A DNA stretch of 7,962 nucleotides, taken from NCBI GenBank assembly GCA_023132075.1, contig JAGLYT010000066.1, forward strand, positions 1 to 7,962, given 5' to 3'. Each line of letters begins with the position of its first letter. The stretch's first letter is position 1. The translations under genes were made by a program, and so were the position numbers. Shown piece by piece: positions 1 through 5,589 of this stretch. The DNA comes from JAGLHV01 sp023132075 [NCBI: bacterium]. GTDB lineage: Bacteria > CBDUZB01 > JAGLHV01. Under the pieces are notes generated by a model, which saw nothing but the letters and a program-made list of their open reading frames with translations, ran no database searches and was not told the DNA's origin.

Positions 1-53
1 GGTAAAATTATGCGTCTAGTAAAAACATGTTTTCCCTTTATTGTTCCTTGTTC

Positions 54-74
54 TAACTCCCAACTCCTAATTTC
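54..74. repeat. Short heptanucleotide tandem repeat
   Basis: TAACTCC (54-60) and CAACTCC (61-67) form two near-identical 7-base units, followed by a degenerate third, TAATTTC. It lies beyond the stop of the CsgG-VWA gene. Repeats of this CAACTCC type occur in tandem in intergenic regions of some bacteria such as cyanobacteria. With two good units this may be chance. The remaining bases 1-87 hold no gene I can support. Confidence 0.3.
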
Positions 75-87
75 AAAAAAAGGGAAA

Positions 88-1923
88 TTATTTACTCTTT
101 TGTATTTCATATTGACGATATTTTTCTTTTTTCTGCATTGCCTTTTCTTCATTTACCGAAAGGGCAGGAGCGGTTAATGCATCCTGATAGTCAAAAACAT
201 TTAACAATTGTTTTTTTAATCCTCTTGTATTATATTTTTCCACTTTCTTTTTGAGCGGAGCAACGTTTTCCTTCAACCATATTTCTGCCTCTTTTTTCTT
301 CCCTTCATCCACCATTTTTATTGCTTTTTCCATAATTAAGGTTGATTCCATAAGACTTGCTGTCTGACCTATATAATTGTTTTCGTTTTGCTCAACAAGT
401 TTCTCGTCCTTTGTATAAGACACCACAATATCGGATAATTCCTTTTCTTTTTTCCCCATATTTATTACATCATTATAAGTAAGAATTACCCTTGCCACCC
501 GAAGACTATCCCTTCGGGAAACAGGTACTTTCAATCTTAAAAGAATTGTTTTTTCCTCTCTGGCAAATATATCATTTAATTTTATTCCTATTTTATCCCC
601 TTTTTTCGTAAACAAATATCCATAAAGCTCTTTCACTTTAACCTGTCCGGGAATTTCTATTTGAAGGTAAACATCCTGAGCTACTACCGCAAGTAAACCT
701 TTTAACTCTTTCTCAAACATATTAGCAATATTTTCTGCCTGATCAATATAGTAGTAATTTCCTGCACCGTATTCGGCAAGAACTAACATTAAATCTTCAT
801 TAAATTGTATACCTACTCCATAAGAAGAAATAGAAATACCCTCCCGGCTCTTTTGCTGACAAATAGCTTGGAGCGATTCATCATTAGTAATCCCTCTATT
901 TGCTAATCCGTCTGATAATAAAAGTACGCGGTTTACCTGCCCTACCCGATAATTCATAGCTACTTGCCTATAACCTTCTACCATTCCACCGCTAAGATTG
1001 GTACTTCCTCCCGGTGTTATTTTATCAATTATATCTAAAATATATTTCTTGCTCTTTACCTCTCCTGCTTCAAAAAGGACTTCCACTCCATTTTCGTAAG
1101 TTACAACAGCCAGGATATCGTCTTTATTTAAATTTTTAATTACAAATTTAGCTGCGTCTTTCACATACTCCAATTTATTTTCGCTAGCCATAGAACCACT
1201 TCTGTCAATAACAAGTGCAATGTTCAAAGGAAGTCTTTTGCCCTTTTTAATTTCCCGGGCAAATAGATCTACCTGCAAATAAGTTTCTTCCTCGCTCCCT
1301 TCTAATCGATATTGGTTATTTAATGCTGTTTCCATAAAAAGAGCTTTTCCCTGAAAACTCTTAATATCTTTTGGTGGTAATTTTTTACCGTCACCAATTT
1401 TTATTTTTTCTCCGGTAAGACTTTTTACAATTTTTTCCGCTAAAATGTCGGTAGCTTCAATAACCTCTTCCTCCGTATTAAACTTTACCTTTTCCGCTAA
1501 AATTATTTCACTGGTCTGAACATCTATAAGTCTTGCATCTATTCTCATTTGATATCCTATTTTAATTATACTACCCATAAGCAGGGTATCCGCTCCGGTC
1601 ATTTTTCCTATTTCGATTGATTCTTCCGGAGCTATTGTTCCTGAAAGAGAAAATTTTAGCTCTTCCAATATTTTCTTTAATTTTTCTCTTTCTACCACTT
1701 TAACTTTTTTACTAATCAATAATCCGGTAATTAACATTTCAGGAATGGCATTTTGAAGGTAATTAAGTTCGGAAGAATTTGAAACATTTTGAAAGTCCAG
1801 GACAGCAACTGTTTTTTTTTCCTTTGTTTCTTCTGCTTTTATTCTATCTATATTTAAAAAATTTAGAAAAACCAACATCAGTATCACTAAAATCCCTTTT
1901 AAACTCCTATTTGATTTTCTCAT
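88..1923 (-). CDS. Exported CsgG/FlgO-like and von Willebrand factor A fusion protein
   Basis: From the preferred ATG at 1923 the product is 611 residues; an in-frame ATG at 1980 would add 19 residues ahead of the signal peptide. It begins with a basic-hydrophobic signal peptide (about 1-30, ending I-K-A). A CsgG/FlgO-like domain follows at about 38-169, with V-A-V-L-D-F, V-V-E-R-E-K-L and G-A-D-T-L-L-M-G-S-I motifs. This fold is found in envelope lipoproteins linked to curli or flagella, but no lipobox cysteine is seen. A VWA domain at about 233-409 has a complete metal-ion (MIDAS) set: D240-x-S242-x-S244, T308 and D338. A beta-rich region and a charged helical tail with repeated K/E complete it. 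VWA domains bind protein partners through the metal site, so an envelope adhesion or scaffold role is inferred. The gene follows the pilin by at most a few dozen bases and probably shares its transcript. No clear terminator follows; a 9-bp inverted repeat (31-39 and 79-87) is weak. Confidence 0.9.
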   Translation of the reverse strand: MRKSNRSLKGILVILMLVFLNFLNIDRIKAEETKEKKTVAVLDFQNVSNSSELNYLQNAIPEMLITGLLISKKVKVVEREKLKKILEELKFSLSGTIAPEESIEIGKMTGADTLLMGSIIKIGYQMRIDARLIDVQTSEIILAEKVKFNTEEEVIEATDILAEKIVKSLTGEKIKIGDGKKLPPKDIKSFQGKALFMETALNNQYRLEGSEEETYLQVDLFAREIKKGKRLPLNIALVIDRSGSMASENKLEYVKDAAKFVIKNLNKDDILAVVTYENGVEVLFEAGEVKSKKYILDIIDKITPGGSTNLSGGMVEGYRQVAMNYRVGQVNRVLLLSDGLANRGITNDESLQAICQQKSREGISISSYGVGIQFNEDLMLVLAEYGAGNYYYIDQAENIANMFEKELKGLLAVVAQDVYLQIEIPGQVKVKELYGYLFTKKGDKIGIKLNDIFAREEKTILLRLKVPVSRRDSLRVARVILTYNDVINMGKKEKELSDIVVSYTKDEKLVEQNENNYIGQTASLMESTLIMEKAIKMVDEGKKKEAEIWLKENVAPLKKKVEKYNTRGLKKQLLNVFDYQDALTAPALSVNEEKAMQKKEKYRQYEIQKSK

Positions 1924-1930
1924 CAAGCTA

Positions 1931-1938
1931 TTCCTTTT
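1931..1938 (-). promoter_or_regulatory. Ribosome binding site that favours the 1923 start of the CsgG-VWA gene
   Basis: AAAAGGAA precedes the ATG at 1923 with about eight bases between AGGA and the start. The in-frame ATG at 1980 has only a weak G-T-G-A-A-A-G stretch in front. The 1923 start also places the signal peptide at the very N-terminus. Confidence 0.55.
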
Positions 1939-1983
1939 CGCATTCTTGCTGTTATCAACAAGTCTTTTCAATTTCTGCATCTT

Positions 1984-2223
1984 TCACCATGTACTAATTG
2001 TTGTCCCTTTAAGATCCGTATGGCTACATTCCACATAAATAAATCCATCGCTTGACACATAAATCCATGTACCATTATCACCAAACGAAGTACCTACAGC
2101 ATTCGAAGGAGAATGATATGCCCCAAGATCGACATAAGGAATTTCTTCAATATATTTCGGCATCAAACAATTAAGTCTATTGGGATAAGCCGCTGGTGTA
2201 GGATAAATCCCTTCATTATCCAC
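1984..2223 (-). pseudogene. C-terminal half of the same pilin-like gene, downstream of the in-frame TAG
   Basis: Seventy-nine codons that continue the pilin without a frame change: V-D-N-E-G-I-Y-P-T-P, then a segment with P-K-Y-I-E-E-I-P-Y-V-D-L, then G-T-W-I-Y-V-S-S-D-G and the ending HTDLKGTTISTW before TGA. This is the pattern I know from the C-terminal domain of short GFTLIE pilins of uncultivated lineages, including a Trp-Ile-Tyr strand and a terminal D-x-K-G motif. The only start at its head is GTG, with no ribosome binding site, and the product would lack the leader and helix, so independent expression is unlikely. It is therefore either the untranslated remainder of a broken gene or the readthrough part of an intact one. 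The absence of any other lesion argues that the TAG is recent or tolerated. Its TGA lies three bases before an in-frame ATG of the next gene. Confidence 0.75.
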
Positions 2224-2226
2224 CTA
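2224..2226 (-). other. In-frame amber codon inside the pilin gene
   Basis: TAG separates two halves of one pilin in the same frame: TAC TAG GTG GAT AAT GAA. From memory of related pilins this position is usually Tyr, so TAC or TAT to TAG by one substitution fits. It could be a true nonsense mutation, a base-call error, or a codon that is read through. Confidence 0.8.
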
Positions 2227-2448
2227 GTAAACAGCTAAAACATTTCGTAAAACAGCTAAATTGCCTTTTGTTGTAGATTCCTTTGTTTTTCGGATTAAGT
2301 CAACAAATTTTGGCATAGCTATTGTTGCCAAAATATCGATAATGGCCACTACAATCATCAATTCTATCAAAGTAAAGCCCGTAACAACTTTTTTTCTTTC
2401 AATAAAAAAGATTTTCTTAAGATTAGCTTTTTTATCTTTATTACACAT
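2224..2448 (-). CDS. Type IV pilin/pseudopilin-like protein, N-terminal half, ending at an in-frame TAG
   Basis: Seventy-four codons carrying a prepilin leader and the N-terminal helix of a type IV pilin or type II secretion pseudopilin. The leader is about 24 residues and basic (M-C-N-K-D-K-K and so on), longer than the common 5-10. Cleavage by a prepilin peptidase is expected after the Gly of T-G-F-T-L-I-E, with the conserved Glu at mature position 5. The hydrophobic helix continues M-I-V-V-A-I-I-D-I-L and is followed by A-M-P-K-F-V. The frame then stops at TAG directly after the codons for V-L-A-V-Y, in the region where relatives continue with Y-x-D-N-E-G-x-Y-P. The downstream frame continues that alignment without a shift, so the intended product is about 154 residues. 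Taken alone, this half would lack the globular domain and probably not assemble. No good ribosome binding site lies right before the ATG. Confidence 0.85.
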   Translation of the reverse strand: MCNKDKKANLKKIFFIERKKVVTGFTLIELMIVVAIIDILATIAMPKFVDLIRKTKESTTKGNLAVLRNVLAVY

Positions 2449-2530
2449 CGTAAATTTTTATCTTCTTCTTAATCCTCCTTACTTCCTTTTTTGAACCCAT
2501 TCATTGATTTTTCCTATTATTTATTTTCAT
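2441..2530 (-). other. Chain of tiny overlapping open frames between peptidase and pilin
   Basis: The peptidase TGA overlaps an ATG (ATGA) opening a 9-codon frame, 2530-2501. Its TGA overlaps an ATG of an 11-codon frame (2504-2469) and is followed at once by the ATG of a 19-codon frame (2500-2441). The 19-codon frame reads MGSKKEVRRIKKKIKIYDV, and its TAA overlaps the pilin ATG by eight bases. AGGA lies about seven bases before the second ATG. These may be a translational coupling leader for the pilin or mere chance in AT-rich DNA; none is claimed as a functional peptide. Confidence 0.3.
2474..2480 (-). promoter_or_regulatory. Orphan strong Shine-Dalgarno sequence AAGGAGG
   Basis: AAGGAGG is the best ribosome binding sequence in the window, yet the nearest ATG on this strand, that of the pilin at 2448, is 25 bases away. 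The pilin frame has a TAA between the two. No ATG, GTG or TTG lies at normal spacing. It may act at a distance, serve coupled re-initiation, or mark a displaced ancestral start. Confidence 0.45.
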
Positions 2531-3744
2531 TTATTTTTTGAAAATAATTCTAACTTTTTAGGAGAAACGGTATGGCCCAAAACCAAAGCAATCTGCCTTA
2601 ACCTTGCTTTTTTCAACCTATTAAATTCTGCACGATGATTTGAAGATATTTTCTTTTTAGAAGGAAATTTAAGCCGCAAAAAATTTACACATTTTCCGTT
2701 TTTTACCATACGAAAATCTAAATGAGGTCCTGTAGAAAGCCCTGAAGAACCGACATAACCAATTACCTGACCTTGCTTTACTTTTCTTCCTTTTCGAATT
2801 TTTTTAGCATAACGCCAAAGATGCCCATATGTTGTGGTATACACCGAATTATGGCGAATTTTAATAAATCTTCCATAACCACCCTTCCACCCTTTAAAAA
2901 TTACTGTTCCATCCCCTACACTCGTTATCGGAGTTCCAATCGGAGCAGCATAGTCAATACCCAGATGAGGACGCCAATACCGTAAAATAGGATGGAATCT
3001 GCGACGGGAAAAATAAGATGAAATACGCCGATAATTTAAAGGAGCTCGTAAAAACTGTTTATGTAAAGAGTTCCCTCTTAAATCATAATATCCGCTTTTA
3101 AAAGACATTGCCTTATGTTTTTTAGTTTCTTCCCCGCAATATTGAGCGATTAATATTTTACTTTTTCCTTTATTTTTCTCTCCATTTGTATATTTTTCCC
3201 AAGCTAAACTATAAGTATCCCCCTGTCTTGTTTCCGTTAAAAAATCAATCTGCCAGGCAAAGATATCTACAAACTCCAAAATAGTTTCCGCACTTACCCC
3301 TTTTTCATACATCGCACTCCAGAGAGTAGTTTTTATTTCACCGCTAATTCCAAAAACACTTTTTTTTAAAGGAATTTTTTTTCCTAAGGCAACTAATTCA
3401 CCCGCAGAACTTTTGTTAACTTCATAAATATTTAATCCGGAATAATATTTAAACTTTTTAAAAATTCCTTCGCTTGTTTTAACAACTTCATATTTATCAT
3501 TTGCCGCACATTTACGAACATTAAAAATTTTCTTCAAGGCTTTTGATATTTGCCAGACCTCTTTATTGGAAAGCCCTTCTTTTATTAAACAGGAATACAG
3601 TGTTCCGCCCTTAGGAATATTACCATGGGAAACAATAGTTAAAGGAGAAGAAAAAACTTTTTCCTCTCCTTTTTTATAAACAGTAAAAAACAAAACAATC
3701 CCTACCGTTAACACGGTAAGTAACAATATTTTCTTTCTTTTCAT
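2527..3744 (-). CDS. M23 family (LytM/MepM-like) peptidoglycan endopeptidase
   Basis: A 405-residue envelope protein. An N-terminal membrane segment or uncleaved signal (about 6-23) is followed by an OapA/LysM-like region at about 40-90, which should bind peptidoglycan. A middle domain at about 130-225 contains L-S/W-x-A-M-x-x-x-G-V-S and D-I-F-A-W-Q-I-D-F, typical of MepM-like proteins. The M23 domain is at about 245-357. Its zinc motif HxxxD is H260 and D264, the catalytic histidine region is T-Y-G-H-L with H308, and the closing motif is G-P-H-L-D with H341 and D343 where E. coli LytM-type enzymes have HxH. I recall this HxD form from many MepM-like homologues, so activity is plausible but not proven. 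The family cuts peptide cross-links in murein, or if inactive regulates amidases. It appears to have its own promoter in the 202-base gap upstream; AAAGG and GGGAG lie before the ATG. The pilin gene follows on the same strand after 78 bases. Confidence 0.94.
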   Translation of the reverse strand: MKRKKILLLTVLTVGIVLFFTVYKKGEEKVFSSPLTIVSHGNIPKGGTLYSCLIKEGLSNKEVWQISKALKKIFNVRKCAANDKYEVVKTSEGIFKKFKYYSGLNIYEVNKSSAGELVALGKKIPLKKSVFGISGEIKTTLWSAMYEKGVSAETILEFVDIFAWQIDFLTETRQGDTYSLAWEKYTNGEKNKGKSKILIAQYCGEETKKHKAMSFKSGYYDLRGNSLHKQFLRAPLNYRRISSYFSRRRFHPILRYWRPHLGIDYAAPIGTPITSVGDGTVIFKGWKGGYGRFIKIRHNSVYTTTYGHLWRYAKKIRKGRKVKQGQVIGYVGSSGLSTGPHLDFRMVKNGKCVNFLRLKFPSKKKISSNHRAEFNRLKKARLRQIALVLGHTVSPKKLELFSKNK

Positions 3745-3782
3745 CTCCCTAACCTTTTCTATAAATAAACAACCACAACCAT

Positions 3783-3811
3783 ATATTAACCGAAAAAATA
3801 CGCAAAGTCAA
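3783..3811 (-). promoter_or_regulatory. Predicted sigma-70-like promoter for the M23 peptidase gene
   Basis: On the minus strand TTGACT (3811-3806, five of six matches to TTGACA) is followed after 17 bases by TAATAT (3788-3783, four of six to TATAAT). The -10 lies about 38 bases before the peptidase start codon, which would give a leader of roughly 30 bases. It sits in the largest gap of the window, where a separate transcription unit would be expected to begin. AT-rich DNA yields such matches by chance, so this is a moderate-confidence prediction. Confidence 0.5.
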
Positions 3812-3946
3812 GGAGAAACAATACAACAACCTGATTATTCCAAATTAAGGAAAACAAGTATGAATTCGGGGAATATTATCATTCCACTAATCCCACAATT
3901 TTTATAAAAGCGGCATTAATGGAAAGGAGGATGGTTAAAAAAAACT

Positions 3947-4540
3947 TTATTTTGTTTTTAATTCAAAGCAGATTTTTTGGATGCACCATACGGCAACCGG
4001 CATCCCCATAATTTTAGCCGGCTTAAAATGCCATTTTCGAATTACCCTCATTGCTTCCTGACCAAATTCATATAAACCGCCGTTATCCAGTAATTTTACC
4101 ATTGTTACTTTTCCTTCCCGGTCAATAAGAATTTTTAAAGTTACTATTCCTTCTATATTTTTTGCACTGGCTTCGAAAGGATAATCCGGCTCCCTATATT
4201 TTATAAGCTGTGGTAATTGTTCTACTTCGCTTAAATCATAAGTAACCATAGGGGCAATTAAATCCACTTCATTGGCTAGAGCATTAGGATCTAACTCAAA
4301 AGTAATTTTTCGCCTTAATTCCGGTTTAATTATGTTTTTTTTAATTTTTCTTTGTTTTGTTTCTTTCGGTTTTTTCCTTTTTTTAAGCTTTATCTTTTCT
4401 TTCTTTAGCCTGACTACTTCCACTTCAATGGGTTTAATTTTGGTTACGGGCTGATGAAAACAATAATGCAATACGGGTAGAAAAGAAAAAATAGCAATAT
4501 TAATTAAAAAAGATAAACCAAAATTTTCACATTTTTTCAT
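3947..4540 (-). CDS. tonB: Short TonB (TonB2-like) energy transducer
   Basis: A 197-residue protein anchored by an N-terminal signal-anchor helix at about 8-25. A K/R-rich linker at about 43-78 follows, then a segment with D-L-S-E-V-E-Q-L-P at 102-110 that resembles the stretch before the C-terminal domain in TonB2 proteins. The TonB C-terminal domain is at about 117-195. It shows P-D-Y-P-F-E-A at 118-124, G-I-V-T-L-K-I-L-I-D at 131-140 and W-H-F-K-P-A at 170-175. It should carry force from the ExbB/ExbD/TtpC complex to TonB boxes of outer-membrane receptors. The linker has few prolines, unlike the Pro-Lys spacer of E. coli TonB, and two cysteines (C186, C191) lie near the end. AAAGGA sits about eight bases before the ATG. 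It is the last gene of the tight cluster; a 202-base gap follows. Confidence 0.92.
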   Translation of the reverse strand: MKKCENFGLSFLINIAIFSFLPVLHYCFHQPVTKIKPIEVEVVRLKKEKIKLKKRKKPKETKQRKIKKNIIKPELRRKITFELDPNALANEVDLIAPMVTYDLSEVEQLPQLIKYREPDYPFEASAKNIEGIVTLKILIDREGKVTMVKLLDNGGLYEFGQEAMRVIRKWHFKPAKIMGMPVAVWCIQKICFELKTK

Positions 4541-4552
4541 TCTTTTAATCCT

Positions 4553-4969
4553 TTATTCTTCTTTCATTGCGGCCAAAGATATCCGTTCAGCACCGGCTTG
4601 TTTACATTCATCCATCACCGTAATTATTTTGCCTGTTGATGATAATTTATCCGCAATGATAATTATAGAACTATCTGTTTTATCCCTCAATGTCTCTTTT
4701 ATTATTCTGTTTAATTCTTCCAAATCAACTTTGCGGTTATTAATATGAATAGTTCCTTCCTTAGTCACGGAAATTAATACACTTTCCCGGGATAAATTCC
4801 GGGCTGTTTTTGCTTTTGGTTTGTGGACTTCAACCCCTGTTTCTCTGGAAAAGGTAGTAGTAACCAGGAAAAAAATCAAAAGCAAAAAAACCATATCCAC
4901 TAAAGGAGAAATATTAAGTTCCGGGGTTTTTCTTTCTCTCCGATATGAAAATCCTTTTAACTCACTCAT
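4553..4969 (-). CDS. exbD: ExbD/TolR-family biopolymer transport protein
   Basis: A 138-residue protein of typical ExbD length. A short basic cytoplasmic tail leads into the hallmark N-I-S-P-L-V-D segment at 19-25, and a single transmembrane helix spans about 23-41. D25 is the conserved protonatable aspartate of ExbD/TolR. The remainder is periplasmic and has the family fold pattern: V-L-I-S-V-T-K-E-G, then a helix, then S-I-I-I-I-A-D-K at about 99-107. It should sit in the ExbB pore and convert proton flow into movement of TonB. A strong ribosome binding site, AAAGGAG, lies about eight bases upstream of the ATG, inside the end of exbB, and the ATGA overlap couples the two genes. It is followed by tonB after 12 bases. 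Confidence 0.95.
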   Translation of the reverse strand: MSELKGFSYRRERKTPELNISPLVDMVFLLLIFFLVTTTFSRETGVEVHKPKAKTARNLSRESVLISVTKEGTIHINNRKVDLEELNRIIKETLRDKTDSSIIIIADKLSSTGKIITVMDECKQAGAERISLAAMKEE

Positions 4970-5589
4970 TGTTTATCTCCTTTCGTTAAAATATTAATTA
5001 CTTTGTTTATGTTTTTTTCAAATTCGAAAATTTGTTGATTAACTTTCTTCATTAAATGATTATGGAAAAAAAGAGCAGGTATAGCCACAATCAATCCTGA
5101 CTGGGTAGTAATTAAGGCCTGGGATATCCCTTTAGCCAAAGATTGTGGGTCTCCAGTCCCAAAAAGAGTAATGCTATTAAAAGTTGCTACCATACCGCTA
5201 ACCGTTCCTAATAATCCCAACAAAGGCGCAACAGAAGCTAAAGAAGCAATAGTGGAAAGACTTTCTTCCAGACGAGGATATTCTTCATGCATTATTTCCT
5301 GCACGATATTTAACAAAGATTTCCTTGTTTTAGATTCATCATCGGCCAAGGCCTTTACCGTTTTGGATAATATACCCGGAGTAACAGAGGATAACTCTAC
5401 TATTTTCTCTTTTTCCCCTTTTTGTAAAAAACTAATAATTTTATCAGTAAATATACCCTGGTTTATATCCTCTTTTTTAAGCCGGCGATACTTTCCGATA
5501 ATTAAATTCCAAATTACAAGCGAAACAATAAATATGGGAATCATTACCGGGCCGCCACAAATTAACATTTCCAAAATTGATTTAATCAT
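4966..5589 (-). CDS. exbB: ExbB/TolQ-family proton channel subunit of the TonB complex
   Basis: A 207-residue inner-membrane protein of the usual size for ExbB2/TolQ. Three membrane segments are visible at about 13-32, 112-138 and 156-178, with a cytoplasmic stretch at about 33-110. The family signature APLLGLLGTVSGMVATF is at 121-137, with channel-lining candidate T129, and ALITTQSG at 158-165 carries the second conserved threonine pair. With ExbD it should form the proton-driven motor that energises TonB; the TtpC-like protein encoded just upstream is the second, larger ExbB-type partner. AAGGA sits about eight bases before the ATG. The gene overlaps the upstream stop by eight bases and the exbD start by four (ATGA), which implies translational coupling. 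The assignment to a TonB rather than a Tol system follows from the TonB gene two steps downstream and the absence of tolA, tolB or pal. Confidence 0.95.
   Translation of the reverse strand: MIKSILEMLICGGPVMIPIFIVSLVIWNLIIGKYRRLKKEDINQGIFTDKIISFLQKGEKEKIVELSSVTPGILSKTVKALADDESKTRKSLLNIVQEIMHEEYPRLEESLSTIASLASVAPLLGLLGTVSGMVATFNSITLFGTGDPQSLAKGISQALITTQSGLIVAIPALFFHNHLMKKVNQQIFEFEKNINKVINILTKGDKQ

Noticed and set aside
31-87. Inverted repeat TTTCCCTTT (31-39) and AAAGGGAAA (79-87) after the CsgG-VWA stop, considered as a terminator
   Set aside because: The arms are 9 bp with only three G-C pairs, the loop is 39 bases, and no U-tract follows on the minus-strand transcript.
1779-1997. Plus-strand open frames of 60-77 codons at 1779-1997, 2261-2494, 2773-2985, 4272-4454 and 6153-6371
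   Set aside because: Each is antisense to a well-supported minus-strand gene, and their Phe/Ser/Leu-rich translations are what the complement of Lys/Glu-rich AT-rich coding DNA gives.
2521-2547. Hairpin TTATTTTC / GAAAATAA with an 11-base loop at the M23 stop codon
   Set aside because: The stem has one G-C pair and no U-tract follows; such matches are frequent in AT-rich DNA. The short gap to the pilin also argues against termination here.
3930-3960. T-run after the tonB stop, considered as a rho-independent terminator
   Set aside because: The only stem before it is a short A/T pairing (AAAAC/GTTTT), too weak to call.
3921-4011. Plus-strand AAAGGAGG directly followed by ATG at 3931, opening a 26-codon frame
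   Set aside because: The spacing between AGGAGG and ATG is zero, the frame runs antisense into tonB and stops quickly, and the product shows no pattern. Judged a chance match.
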